From SG8-41 sp036555615 (GTDB lineage Bacteria; Pseudomonadota; Gammaproteobacteria; Burkholderiales; SG8-41): DNA of 9,961 nucleotides. Where the stretch lies: positions 1-9,961 of the forward strand of contig DATBKZ010000041.1 of the NCBI GenBank assembly GCA_036555615.1, given 5' to 3'. The notes under the pieces are model-generated. The model worked only from the letters and a program-made list of their open reading frames with translations. It was not told where the DNA came from and made no database searches. Shown here in pieces: positions 1 to 6,377 of the stretch. Each line of letters opens with the position of its first letter. Position 1 is the first letter of the stretch. The translations under genes and the position numbers were made by a program.

Positions 1-81
1 TTCGGTGACCGAGTAACCCCGGTCGACGATCTGGCGTACGGCTTCCTCCTTAAACTCCGGCGTGAATCGCTGGCTACTCAT
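1..81 (-). CDS. IS3-family transposase OrfA, N-terminal fragment
   Basis: The first 27 residues read MSSQRFTPEFKEEAVRQIVD, followed by RGYSVTE. This is the typical opening of IS3-family OrfA proteins, in which a helix-turn-helix (here only its first helix is seen) recognises the element ends. In this family OrfA is normally joined to the OrfB catalytic domain by a programmed -1 frameshift; that part is outside the window. The ATG is preceded by a strong ribosome binding site, AGGAGGGAG, at about 84-92 on the minus strand. The gene runs off the left edge, so it cannot be judged intact or broken. Confidence 0.85.
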   Translation of the reverse strand, partial: MSSQRFTPEFKEEAVRQIVDRGYSVTE

Positions 82-141
82 GCACTCCCTCCTATGCTTA
101 AATCATAGACCGGAAGTGCCAACTAGACCGGGGGAAGCACA
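1..141 (-). mobile_element. End of an IS3-family insertion sequence (partial)
   Basis: On the minus strand the element starts at 141 with TGTGCTTCCCCCGGTC, which has the TG...CA terminus and C-rich end common in IS3-family elements. The orfA start codon follows about 60 bp inside. Only the left end of the element is present, so the other inverted repeat and any target duplication lie outside the window. The end at 141 falls within an integron attC site, which explains the loss of half that site. The exact boundary is inferred from the terminal pattern and from the truncated attC beside it. Confidence 0.75.
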
Positions 142-168
142 GCGTCGCTCTCGAACCGGAGGTTAGGC
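142..168 (-). other. attC3 remnant, cut by the insertion sequence
   Basis: GTTAGGC at 162-168 matches the GTTRRRY core of an attC site and lies 19 bp past the stop codon of the 188-583 gene, where a cassette's attC is expected. The matching RYYYAAC box is missing because the insertion sequence begins at 141. The remaining 27 nt start with GCGTCG, as does the last 27-nt part of attC1 (1031-1057), so the insertion falls near the apical end of the folded site. This remnant cannot recombine normally. Confidence 0.7.
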
Positions 169-187
169 TTCATAGCCCAATGAGCGC

Positions 188-583
188 CTACCATGGTGAA
201 GACCGAAAAGAAGTGCGGTATTTGCTTAGAACATAAACGGGCCAAAGCAGCACGAGCGCGAAAAATACGATGGCAATCCACAGTAATTCAATCGGAGGCA
301 TACCACCGAACCAAAATTCCAAGAAATGCGGCTCCGGTCTTCCGGAAACGGGCATCAAGTTCGCGAACACAAATAAGATTGCCAAGAATAGTAATACCGA
401 TGTCAGCTTCCGTGCCCATGACACGCGACGTACCAGGCCGGCAACGGCGATCAAGCTTGCTCCCGCGATTGGAGCCAGAATGATTTCTACGCCGCCATTA
501 ACAATGAACCAAATGCAAACGGCTCCCAATCCTAGTAGAGCACCAATTGCGATGACTAGTCCGATTCGGAGTGTCGAGGACAT
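188..583 (-). CDS. Integron cassette 3 gene: small four-helix membrane protein, unknown function
   Basis: A 131-residue protein with four hydrophobic segments at about residues 7-29, 31-51, 60-78 and 97-120, so very likely an inner-membrane protein. I do not recognise the family. Position supports a real gene: it begins 12 bp after the attC2 core box and ends 19 bp before the core box of the disrupted attC3, filling the cassette in the standard orientation away from the integrase. Its base composition is clearly lower in G+C than the genes right of 2674, as expected for a captured cassette. There is no clear Shine-Dalgarno sequence before the ATG, so translation may depend on a transcript entering from upstream cassettes. 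The insertion sequence lies beyond its stop and does not interrupt the reading frame. Confidence 0.75.
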   Translation of the reverse strand: MSSTLRIGLVIAIGALLGLGAVCIWFIVNGGVEIILAPIAGASLIAVAGLVRRVSWARKLTSVLLFLAILFVFANLMPVSGRPEPHFLEFWFGGMPPIELLWIAIVFFALVLLWPVYVLSKYRTSFRSSPW

Positions 584-594
584 TTTCTAATGAA

Positions 595-662
595 GCCTAA
601 CGTGTCGGCGTCACCGGCGCGCACCGGTGTCTTGCGCGTCCGTGTGGACGCCGGGGTTAGAT
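595..662 (-). other. attC2 recombination site of cassette 2
   Basis: A 68-bp imperfect inverted repeat is bounded by GCCTAAC (595-601) and GTTAGAT (656-662), the RYYYAAC/GTTRRRY pair that defines attC sites. Inside, CGGCGTC near 607 pairs with GACGCCG near 647, and the centre is G+C-rich. It sits directly after the stop of the 667-969 gene and belongs to that cassette. Integrases of this type recognise the folded bottom strand of such sites and cut between G and TT of the core box. Confidence 0.9.
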
Positions 663-666
663 TGCA

Positions 667-969
667 TTAGCGACCCTTCGCCCAATTGGTATCAACCATC
701 TGCATACCATTGACTTGGATATCCACTATGAGAACAAGAAACCCGAGGAGCAGAAATCCGAGCAACACAAGACGTATGCGTTTCTCCGAAGCGCTCGCAT
801 TGGGGATCTCCATGAACAGGCCAGACATTACCTTGAGAATGGGCATTCCTTGGCGTAGAGCAGAATAGATGTTTAGGGCGATCAATCCAATAATGCTGAG
901 CCCAGTAACATAGAAGATCGCGTGCTGCTGCCCGGGAGTGAATGGCCACATGTCGGCGAGCCATGCCAT
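667..969 (-). CDS. Integron cassette 2 gene: small two-helix membrane protein, unknown function
   Basis: A 100-residue protein with hydrophobic segments at about residues 17-35 and 66-85 joined by a polar, partly charged loop; a small inner-membrane protein is likely. I do not recognise the family. The gene fills cassette 2: its start is 22 bp from the attC1 core box, and its TAA stop lies 4 bp from the attC2 core box. This tight fit between two attC sites is the strongest evidence that it is real. Orientation is the normal one, reading away from the integrase. No convincing ribosome binding site precedes the ATG. The frame overlaps a 105-residue frame at 692-1009, but that one runs into attC1 and has no membrane-protein pattern, so I prefer this one. 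Confidence 0.75.
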   Translation of the reverse strand: MAWLADMWPFTPGQQHAIFYVTGLSIIGLIALNIYSALRQGMPILKVMSGLFMEIPNASASEKRIRLVLLGFLLLGFLVLIVDIQVNGMQMVDTNWAKGR

Positions 970-990
970 CAGTCGAAATCCGTTTATGCA

Positions 991-1057
991 ATCTAACGTC
1001 CCGCATCAACCGCGCGCACAGCCGACGTGCGCGTCGGTTTGGATGCGGCGGTTAGCC
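991..1057 (-). other. attC1 recombination site of cassette 1
   Basis: A 67-bp imperfect inverted repeat is bounded by ATCTAAC (991-997) and GTTAGCC (1051-1057). CCGCATC near 1001 pairs with GATGCGG near 1042, and CCGACG pairs with CGTCGG in the centre. Length and layout match attC2, so both sites probably come from the same kind of cassette pool. Confidence 0.9.
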
Positions 1058-1166
1058 TTGGGCGCTTCCACAACGCGCTGCCTTGGAATTGATGCTGCGA
1101 TCATAGAAAAATACTGCGCCCCCTCGTGCGACTACGCAAGCCAACTAGTGCGCGTGAGGGGCCGTA

Positions 1167-1412
1167 TTAGAACCACGGTGCCCCCTGTGCAGGGCTGCCA
1201 GAGCCGATAGCGGCGCGCCCTGGAGGACCCGAAGTCGTGGCGCTGATTAGGGCAAGGATGCTGCCCATCCAGTTGCGGCGGGCGAGTGCGAAGGGGGCTG
1301 CGGCGTGTGCTAGAGCGATGGGGTATGCGAAGGGGCGCGCCGCGTGCCATGCAGACCCCATGCCGTCCTGAGTGTGGGAGCGTATCCGGCTGCGCGCGCA
1401 GAAGCGACGCAT
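1167..1412 (-). CDS. Possible small gene of integron cassette 1
   Basis: An 81-residue frame lies inside cassette 1 (about 997-1436) in the expected orientation, starting 19 bp from the core box at 1431-1437. The product is rich in Ala, Arg, Ser and Pro, has no clear membrane segment, and I recognise no domain. Two points weaken the call: there is no Shine-Dalgarno sequence, and 109 bp of non-coding sequence separate its stop from attC1, whereas the other two cassettes leave only 4 and 19 bp. An overlapping 72-residue frame at 1132-1350 is equally unconvincing. The cassette may be degraded, carry a different small gene, or be non-coding. Confidence 0.3.
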   Translation of the reverse strand: MRRFCARSRIRSHTQDGMGSAWHAARPFAYPIALAHAAAPFALARRNWMGSILALISATTSGPPGRAAIGSGSPAQGAPWF

Positions 1413-1430
1413 TTACCGAGAGGTACTGAA

Positions 1431-1488
1431 GGCTAACGTCAATTGGTTGACAAATTGGTTGAATTCTTAGTTGACAATTTGGTTGACA
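1431..1488. other. attI: attI-like integration site with the first cassette junction
   Basis: GGCTAAC at 1431-1437, read as GTTAGCC on the cassette strand, is the core box where cassette 1 joins the integron platform. It lies between the last cassette and the start of the integrase gene, the place where attI sits in all integrons. The adjoining 1441-1488 carries repeated GTTGA elements that may be integrase-binding sites like the direct repeats of attI1. No attC-like hairpin is present on the right side, as expected for attI. The outer limit of attI cannot be fixed by eye. Confidence 0.75.
1441..1488 (+). repeat. Four tandem 12-bp units with GTTGA in fixed phase
   Basis: GTTGA occurs at 1446-1450, 1458-1462, 1470-1474 and 1482-1486, exactly 12 bp apart each time. 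The fuller unit is close to AATTGGTTGACA; copies one and two share AATTGGTTGA, and copy four has AATTTGGTTGACA. Three copies contain TTGACA (1447-1452, 1471-1476, 1483-1488), a perfect -35 hexamer, but no good -10 box follows at 16-18 bp on the plus strand. The run is A+T-rich in a G+C-rich genome. Likely roles are integrase binding in attI or control of the integrase promoter. Confidence 0.8.
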
Positions 1489-1599
1489 CTGTCCGCTACC
1501 CCCTCATACCCCGCTCAAGCCGCTGTCATCCTCCCCCGCCCTCAACACGTTACCCCCGAGAGAATCGTGACGCAATTTGGCGTCGGCGAGGAGGGAAAT

Positions 1600-2664
1600 A
1601 TGTCCGAGCGGGGAACAGGGGACCTGCCGGGAGCGGCTGCGCGTCCGCGGCTTCTTGACGTCGTTCGCGAGGCGGTTCGCCGGCGACACTACAGCTACCG
1701 GACGGAAGAGACGTACCTGCATTGGATCAAGCGGTTCATCGTCTTCTCCGGGAGAAGGCATCCCCGCGAGCTGGGGGCTCCCGAGGTGACCGCCTTCCTC
1801 AACGATCTCGTCTCCCGGCGCCAGGTGGCGGCGGCCACCCAGAATCAGGCGCTTGCCGCGCTGCTGTTCCTGTACAAGGAGGTGCTTGCGCAGCCCTTGC
1901 CGTGGCTGGAGGCGCTCGAGCATGCAAAGCAACCGGTCCGGCGCCCGACCGTGCTCACGACACAGGAGGCGCAGCAACTGCTGTCGCGCCTGCGGGGCAC
2001 GAAGTGGCTGATGGCGAGCCTCCTCTACGGCGCGGGGCTCCGGTTGCGGGAGTGCCTGAAGCTGCGCGTCAAGGATGTGGATTTCGGTTACCGCCAGATA
2101 CTTGTGCGCGACGGCAAGGGTGGCAAGGATCGCGTGACGATGCTGCCCGCCGCCCTCGTCGAGCCGTTACAGGCCCATCTTGCGCGCGTGAAGGCCTGGC
2201 ACGATAGGGATCTCGCGGACGGGTGCGGGGACGTGGAGCTGCCGGACGCGATCGCGCGCAAGTATCCGCGCGCGCCCTATGAGTGGGGCTGGAAGTTCGT
2301 TTTTCCGTCGCACAAGCGCTCGGTCGACCCGCGCTCCGGCGCGATCCGCCGCCACCACGTATACGAGAACTACTTGATACGGGCCGTCAAGCGCGCGGCG
2401 TACGCAGCCCGGATCACCAAGCACGTGAGCTGTCACACCCTCCGGCACTCCTTCGCCACGCACCTGCTCGAGAACGGGTACGACATCCGCACGGTGCAGG
2501 AGCTGCTCGGGCACTCGGACGTGTCCACCACGATGATCTACACCCACGTGCTGAACAAGGGCGGGCGCGGCGTGACGAGCCCGCTCGATTCCGAAGGAGG
2601 CCAGCCGCCGGTTGCCCGGGACGTGACGGCCGAGTATCGCGTTTCCGCCAGACCAGCCGCGTAG
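1600..2664 (+). CDS. intI: Integron integrase (tyrosine recombinase)
   Basis: The 354-residue product catalyses site-specific recombination between attI and attC sites, capturing and shuffling cassettes. An N-terminal SAM-like DNA-binding domain spans about 15-110 and the catalytic domain about 118-330. The expected residues are visible: Arg148 in GAGLRLREC, Lys173 in DGKGGKD, His279 and Arg282 in CHTLRHS, His305 in LLGHSD, and nucleophile Tyr314 in TMIYTHV. The extra segment at about 213-236 (ELPDAIARKYPRAPYEWGW) is specific to integron integrases, as opposed to XerC/D. I chose ATG at 1600 because GAGGAGGG precedes it by 5 bp; an in-frame start at 1471 would put translation inside the attI repeats. 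The gene is read away from the cassettes, as in class 1 integrons. It appears intact. A poorly conserved tail of about 25 residues follows the usual family end. No clear LexA box was found upstream. Confidence 0.95.
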   Translation: MSERGTGDLPGAAARPRLLDVVREAVRRRHYSYRTEETYLHWIKRFIVFSGRRHPRELGAPEVTAFLNDLVSRRQVAAATQNQALAALLFLYKEVLAQPLPWLEALEHAKQPVRRPTVLTTQEAQQLLSRLRGTKWLMASLLYGAGLRLRECLKLRVKDVDFGYRQILVRDGKGGKDRVTMLPAALVEPLQAHLARVKAWHDRDLADGCGDVELPDAIARKYPRAPYEWGWKFVFPSHKRSVDPRSGAIRRHHVYENYLIRAVKRAAYAARITKHVSCHTLRHSFATHLLENGYDIRTVQELLGHSDVSTTMIYTHVLNKGGRGVTSPLDSEGGQPPVARDVTAEYRVSARPAA

Positions 2665-2673
2665 AGACCCTCG

Positions 2674-3834
2674 TTACTCCTCGTCGTCTACCGGCTTCCC
2701 CAGCGTGACCCGCGTGCTGACACGGATGCCGTAGGCGCGCGTGCCGGCGAGGATCGCCCGGCGGATTGCGGGCGGCAGCGCTTCCGGGGGATGGACACCG
2801 GGCAGGGCGCGCGGAAAATGCTTCACGAACAGCGCGGCCATGTGCGCGGTCGCCCAGGCGATAGGCGAGGTATAGACCTCGCGGCGCCGGATCTGTTGGA
2901 GGCTCGGAAAGGCCGCATCGAGCCGGACCAGTGCGTGCCGGTCATTCTTCCGGCCGCGCGCAATCACGGCCGCGGCAAACCGCGCGCGGTAAAGCGCGCC
3001 GCGGGCGACCAGCTTCGCGACCTGGCGCGGGGTCGGAGTCTGCGGGAAACGCTTCGCTGCCGGCCCGTCGGAGCGCCTGAGCCTGCCGCGCCGGTAGAGG
3101 CGACGCAGGCGCTCGAAGTCGTTGCCCCCGATCTTGACGTCGAGCTCGCGCAGCTTGAGAAAGCGCGGCAGCGTGACGACTTCGTCCTGCGCGGCGAGCA
3201 CGACGCCGGCCGCCCCGATCGGACGGGGAAAACGGAACACCTCGCGCTCGCCGAAGCGCTTGCCGTGCCGGAAGCGGCCGTGGCGGTACACCGGCGGTCG
3301 CGACACCGCCTCGTCGAAGGCCGAATCGTGGGACCACTGCGACACCGGCTCGTCGCTTCCGGTGCTCTCGTAGAGCCGGATGTGGACAGCGTCGAGCCCG
3401 TTCAGGAGCTCGGCGCCGCGCGCGGCCAGCAGGTTGGTGAGGCCAGGCGCGACCCCGCCGTTGATCACGGCGGTGCGGTTTTTCGCGAGGAACTGCTTGT
3501 GGAAGCGGAGCTGCTCGGCCTGGAACGGCGTGTCGGTCTGGTGCGAGGCGGTGTCGAGGTAGTGGGCGCGCAGGCGGAGTGCTGCGCGCAGCACGATCTT
3601 GTTCACGACCGCGGGGCTGGCATTGACGATCAGATGGCTGCCGCGCGCGGCGCGCACGATGCTCCACAGATTGCGCGCGTTCACCTGCCGGACCGGGACC
3701 GCGGATTTCCGGCCCAGGAAGCGGCGCGCGCGGACGGGATCGCGGTCGCCGCAGGTGACCTGGTGGCCCTGGCGCACGAGGAGGCGCGCGATCAGCGAGC
3801 CGGTGGCGCCGGCCCCGAGGACGAAGATGCGCAT
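2674..3834 (-). CDS. Saccharopine dehydrogenase-like NAD(P)-binding oxidoreductase
   Basis: The 386-residue protein opens with a Rossmann nucleotide-binding motif, GAGATG at residues 7-12 after a hydrophobic strand, with an acidic-rich GDRDP segment at about 29-33 after the second strand. This layout and the overall length match the saccharopine dehydrogenase NADP-binding family, which holds lysine-pathway enzymes and many proteins of unknown substrate. A segment near residues 125-132 (INGGVAPG) also resembles the family's region after the nucleotide fold. The C-terminal part is rich in Arg and Lys and I do not recognise its substrate site. It lies 46 bp downstream of the MmgE/PrpD gene on the same strand, so the two are probably co-transcribed. 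Its stop is only 9 bp from the stop of the integrase, facing it. The real substrate is unknown. Confidence 0.75.
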   Translation of the reverse strand: MRIFVLGAGATGSLIARLLVRQGHQVTCGDRDPVRARRFLGRKSAVPVRQVNARNLWSIVRAARGSHLIVNASPAVVNKIVLRAALRLRAHYLDTASHQTDTPFQAEQLRFHKQFLAKNRTAVINGGVAPGLTNLLAARGAELLNGLDAVHIRLYESTGSDEPVSQWSHDSAFDEAVSRPPVYRHGRFRHGKRFGEREVFRFPRPIGAAGVVLAAQDEVVTLPRFLKLRELDVKIGGNDFERLRRLYRRGRLRRSDGPAAKRFPQTPTPRQVAKLVARGALYRARFAAAVIARGRKNDRHALVRLDAAFPSLQQIRRREVYTSPIAWATAHMAALFVKHFPRALPGVHPPEALPPAIRRAILAGTRAYGIRVSTRVTLGKPVDDEE

Positions 3835-3880
3835 GTTACAGGTCCGGTCGGCGCATGGTCTGGCTGGACCAGCCGCCGCA

Positions 3881-5272
3881 TCAGGCCGCGGCGGCGCGCG
3901 CGATTCCGGACTCTCCCGCGATAAGGGCCGTTACTTCGCGCGCGTCCTTGAGGTTCTCGAAACCCTGGATCGCGGAGTAGAGCGGCCCGATGCGCTCGCG
4001 CGGTAGCGCCCGCGCGGCGCAGTCCTCGAATTTCTCCTTGAGCAGCGCGGCCGGCAGCGGATTGTCCGAGGTGCGGCCGAAGGGTTGGTCCACCTTGGCC
4101 GACAGCACCTTGCCGCCGCGCAGCTGTACTCTGACCTCGGCGCCGAAGTGGTTCTCCGCCGGGAACTGCGCGGTGGTGTAGGGCGCGGCGTGCACCCGCG
4201 GCAGGAGCTTCTGCACTGCCGGGGCTTCGTACGCCTTGCCCTCGAAGTGCTCGATCGAGATGCGCCGGTCGAGGAGCGCGCGCGCCAAGCAGTACTGCAC
4301 GCTGAATTTCGCGTCGAGGTCGCTCTTCGGCACGGGGCGGTTGGTATGCTCGAGCCGGCGCGTGTGGGTCCAGACATCGACGCGCTCGATGTCCTCGGCC
4401 GCGGGCTTGTGGCCGCGCGCGAGCCCGAGCATCGCGTCGAGCGCGGAGTGCGTGCTGCCGCAGCACGGATACTGCTTGATCGCGATTCCGGGCTTGACGA
4501 TGTCGAGCGGCTGCGCCCAGGCCGGGAGGATCTTTCCGGCGTCGTAATTGCCCTCGCCGTTGAAGACGTTGAAGAAGCCCTGCTTGTGCTCGAACGCGCG
4601 GTCCCCGGCGGAGAAGCCGTCGCGCGCGAGGAGCGCGGCGAACATCCCGTTGCGCGTGGTGTGCCCGATGTGGAGCGGCTTCACCATGGTGCCGAAGTTG
4701 GCCTTGACCCCCGAGGCGAGGGAGGCCGCGATGGAGAGCGCGGTGGCGGTCTTCTCCTCGGAGAGCTTCAGCAGCTTGGCGCAGGCCGCGGCGGCGCCGA
4801 AGACGCCGAGCGTCGCCGTCGGGTGCCAGCCCTTGGTGTAGTGGTAGAAGTGGACGCCGAGCGCGATCTTGCATTCGGTCTCGAAGCCGGCAACGTAGGC
4901 GGCGATGAAATCACGGCCGCTCGCCCCGATCTCGTCCGCGAGCGCGAAGAGCGCCGGCAGGATCGGCGCCGAGGGGTGCCCGCCGAGCGTGTTGTTGCAG
5001 TCGTCGTAATCGAGCGCGTGCGCCGCGGTGCCATTCACCAGCGCCGCTTCGAGCGGCGCGGTCCTGCGGTTCGCTCCGAAAATCAGGCTCGGGCCGTTGG
5101 CGTTGCGCGCGGCGATGCCGTCCACGATGCGGGCGCAGTCCTCGCGCGCGCCCGCGAGCGTGACGCCGACGGTGTCGAGGATGCCGACCTTCGCCCCGTG
5201 CACGGCCTCGGCGGGCAGCGCCTCGAAGCGCAGCGCGTTGATGCGATTTGCGAGTTCGGTGGCGAGTGTCAT
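3881..5272 (-). CDS. MmgE/PrpD family protein (2-methylcitrate dehydratase-like)
   Basis: A 463-residue protein of the MmgE/PrpD family, which includes 2-methylcitrate dehydratase and cis-aconitate decarboxylase, enzymes acting on tricarboxylic and related organic acids. Full family length is present. Conserved stretches are visible: ALDYDDC at about 86-92, GGHPSAP at about 97-103, KGWHPTATLG at about 147-156, MVKPLHIGH at about 196-204, and YPCCGSTHS at about 268-276. These belong to the helical domain and active-site region of the fold. No neighbouring prpB or prpC is seen, so a true methylcitrate cycle role is not supported; many family members beside Bug genes have unknown substrates. The ATG at 5272 has only a weak ribosome binding site. 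It diverges from the Bug/TctC gene over a 96-bp gap, which suggests shared control. Confidence 0.9.
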   Translation of the reverse strand: MTLATELANRINALRFEALPAEAVHGAKVGILDTVGVTLAGAREDCARIVDGIAARNANGPSLIFGANRRTAPLEAALVNGTAAHALDYDDCNNTLGGHPSAPILPALFALADEIGASGRDFIAAYVAGFETECKIALGVHFYHYTKGWHPTATLGVFGAAAACAKLLKLSEEKTATALSIAASLASGVKANFGTMVKPLHIGHTTRNGMFAALLARDGFSAGDRAFEHKQGFFNVFNGEGNYDAGKILPAWAQPLDIVKPGIAIKQYPCCGSTHSALDAMLGLARGHKPAAEDIERVDVWTHTRRLEHTNRPVPKSDLDAKFSVQYCLARALLDRRISIEHFEGKAYEAPAVQKLLPRVHAAPYTTAQFPAENHFGAEVRVQLRGGKVLSAKVDQPFGRTSDNPLPAALLKEKFEDCAARALPRERIGPLYSAIQGFENLKDAREVTALIAGESGIARAAAA

Positions 5273-5368
5273 ATGCGCCTATTTTACCCCCGTGAAAGCT
5301 CGCGCCGCGCGAGCCGCGAACGGGAAGTATAATCAGCCGATCCCACGAAGAACCCCCAGGAGGACAAC
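5273..5368. promoter_or_regulatory. Divergent promoter region with a palindrome
   Basis: This 96-bp gap separates the MmgE/PrpD gene from the Bug gene. On the plus strand a perfect TATAAT lies at 5328-5333, with no good -35 hexamer. Covering the expected -35 zone is a perfect inverted repeat, GCTCGCG-CCG-CGCGAGC, at 5298-5314, a possible operator site. On the minus strand TATACT at 5331-5326 overlaps the same -10 and could serve the other gene; TAAAAT at 5286-5281 is a second option but would give an almost leaderless mRNA. The Bug gene has a strong ribosome binding site, AGGAGG, at 5358-5363. The weak -35 boxes hint at activator-dependent expression. Confidence 0.5.
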
Positions 5369-6358
5369 ATGAAACTCAAGACACCGGCAAAAGCATTCCT
5401 TTTTGCGTTGCTCTGCGCCGCCGCGGCGGTCGCGCAGGGGGCGGCGTTCCCTGAGCGCCCGGTCCTGATGGTCGTGGCGGGGAATCCGGGGGGCGGCCTC
5501 GACCTGACCGGCCGCGCGCTGGAGCAGGCGATGCTGGAAACCCGCCTGCAGCCAACGGGCTTTGTGCTCAGGCACATGGGCGGGGCGGGTGGCAACCTCG
5601 CCAAGGCGTATGTTCACCAGCGCGGCGGCGACCCCTACACGCTTTATGTCGAGTCGAACCGGGTCTACGTCAACAAGCTGGTCGGCACGACCCACCTTGA
5701 CCACCGCGACCTGACGCCGATCGCGCGCCTGACCACGGAATACCTGGCATGGGTGGTGCGCGCCGATTCGCCGTACAAGTCCGCCAAGGAGATTCTCGAC
5801 AAGCTCAAGGCGGACCCGACCTCCGTCGCGTTCGGCGTGGGCACCGTGCCGAGCAACGATCAGATGAACATCCTGCGCCCGGCGCTGGCATACGGAGTCA
5901 ATCCGAAGCAGATCAAGATCGTGGTGTTCAAGAGCGGGGGCGACCTGATGATTCAGCTGCTCGGCGGCCACATTCCGGTGATCTCTACGGGGCTCTCCGA
6001 GGCGATCGAGCAGGTGAAGGCCGGGCGCGCCCGGTTGCTGACGGTCTCCGCGCCGAAGCCGCTTCAGGGCGAGCTCGCGCGGGTGCCCACCTGGCGCTCG
6101 ATGGGCATCAACGTCGAGATCCTGCATTGGCGCGGGCTGTTCGCTCCTCCGAAGACACCGGCGAGCGCCGTCAAGTACTGGGATCAGGCGCTGGGCAAGA
6201 TGGTCAAGACCGATGCGTGGAAGAGGATGCTGGACAAGTTCGGCTGGTTTGACGCGTATGCGAGCTCGGCCCAGTTCCGCAAGGACCTGGAAGGCGAGAT
6301 CAAGGTCTACAACGCGATCCTGACCCAGCTCGGCTTGGCGAAGAAGCCCGCGAAGTAG
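5369..6358 (+). CDS. Bug/TctC-family periplasmic solute-binding protein
   Basis: A 329-residue protein with an N-terminal signal peptide: KLKTPAK, then a hydrophobic stretch at about 9-21, with likely cleavage near residues 22-26 before FPERP. The mature start FPERPVLMVVAGNPGGGLDL fits the Bug pattern of a first strand followed by a Gly-rich ligand loop, and GGAGGN at about 71-76 is the second conserved ligand-contact region. Bug proteins bind small organic acids and other carboxylates in the periplasm and sometimes feed tripartite tricarboxylate transporters. No TctA or TctB membrane gene is present here, which is common for the hundreds of orphan Bug genes in Burkholderiales. It is the first gene of a plus-strand run and is followed after 19 bp by the UGSC selenoprotein gene, suggesting that its ligand is linked to that pathway. 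Confidence 0.9.
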   Translation: MKLKTPAKAFLFALLCAAAAVAQGAAFPERPVLMVVAGNPGGGLDLTGRALEQAMLETRLQPTGFVLRHMGGAGGNLAKAYVHQRGGDPYTLYVESNRVYVNKLVGTTHLDHRDLTPIARLTTEYLAWVVRADSPYKSAKEILDKLKADPTSVAFGVGTVPSNDQMNILRPALAYGVNPKQIKIVVFKSGGDLMIQLLGGHIPVISTGLSEAIEQVKAGRARLLTVSAPKPLQGELARVPTWRSMGINVEILHWRGLFAPPKTPASAVKYWDQALGKMVKTDAWKRMLDKFGWFDAYASSAQFRKDLEGEIKVYNAILTQLGLAKKPAK

Positions 6359-6377
6359 CGCGATCCGGGGGCCGCCG

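Noticed and set aside
1471..1599. Longer integrase starting at 1471
   Set aside because: It would place the N terminus inside the attI repeats; the ATG at 1600 has a strong GAGGAGGG site and matches the usual IntI start.
1489..1599. LexA box or clear sigma70 promoter before intI
   Set aside because: No CTGT-N8-ACAG pattern was found, and the TTGACA copies lack a good -10 box at the right distance.
2791..3924. Long plus-strand frame (377 codons) opposite the saccharopine-dehydrogenase-like gene
   Set aside because: Low-complexity, Arg/Ala/Gly/Glu-rich antisense frame caused by high G+C; the minus-strand protein has clear motifs.
3792..4874. Minus-strand frame of 360 codons overlapping two genes in another frame
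   Set aside because: Composition is Arg/Ala-rich and repetitive; it overlaps the MmgE/PrpD gene on the same strand and lacks motifs.
4085..5332. Long plus-strand frame (415 codons) opposite the MmgE/PrpD gene
   Set aside because: Antisense shadow with no domain pattern; the minus strand encodes a full-length, recognisable MmgE/PrpD protein.
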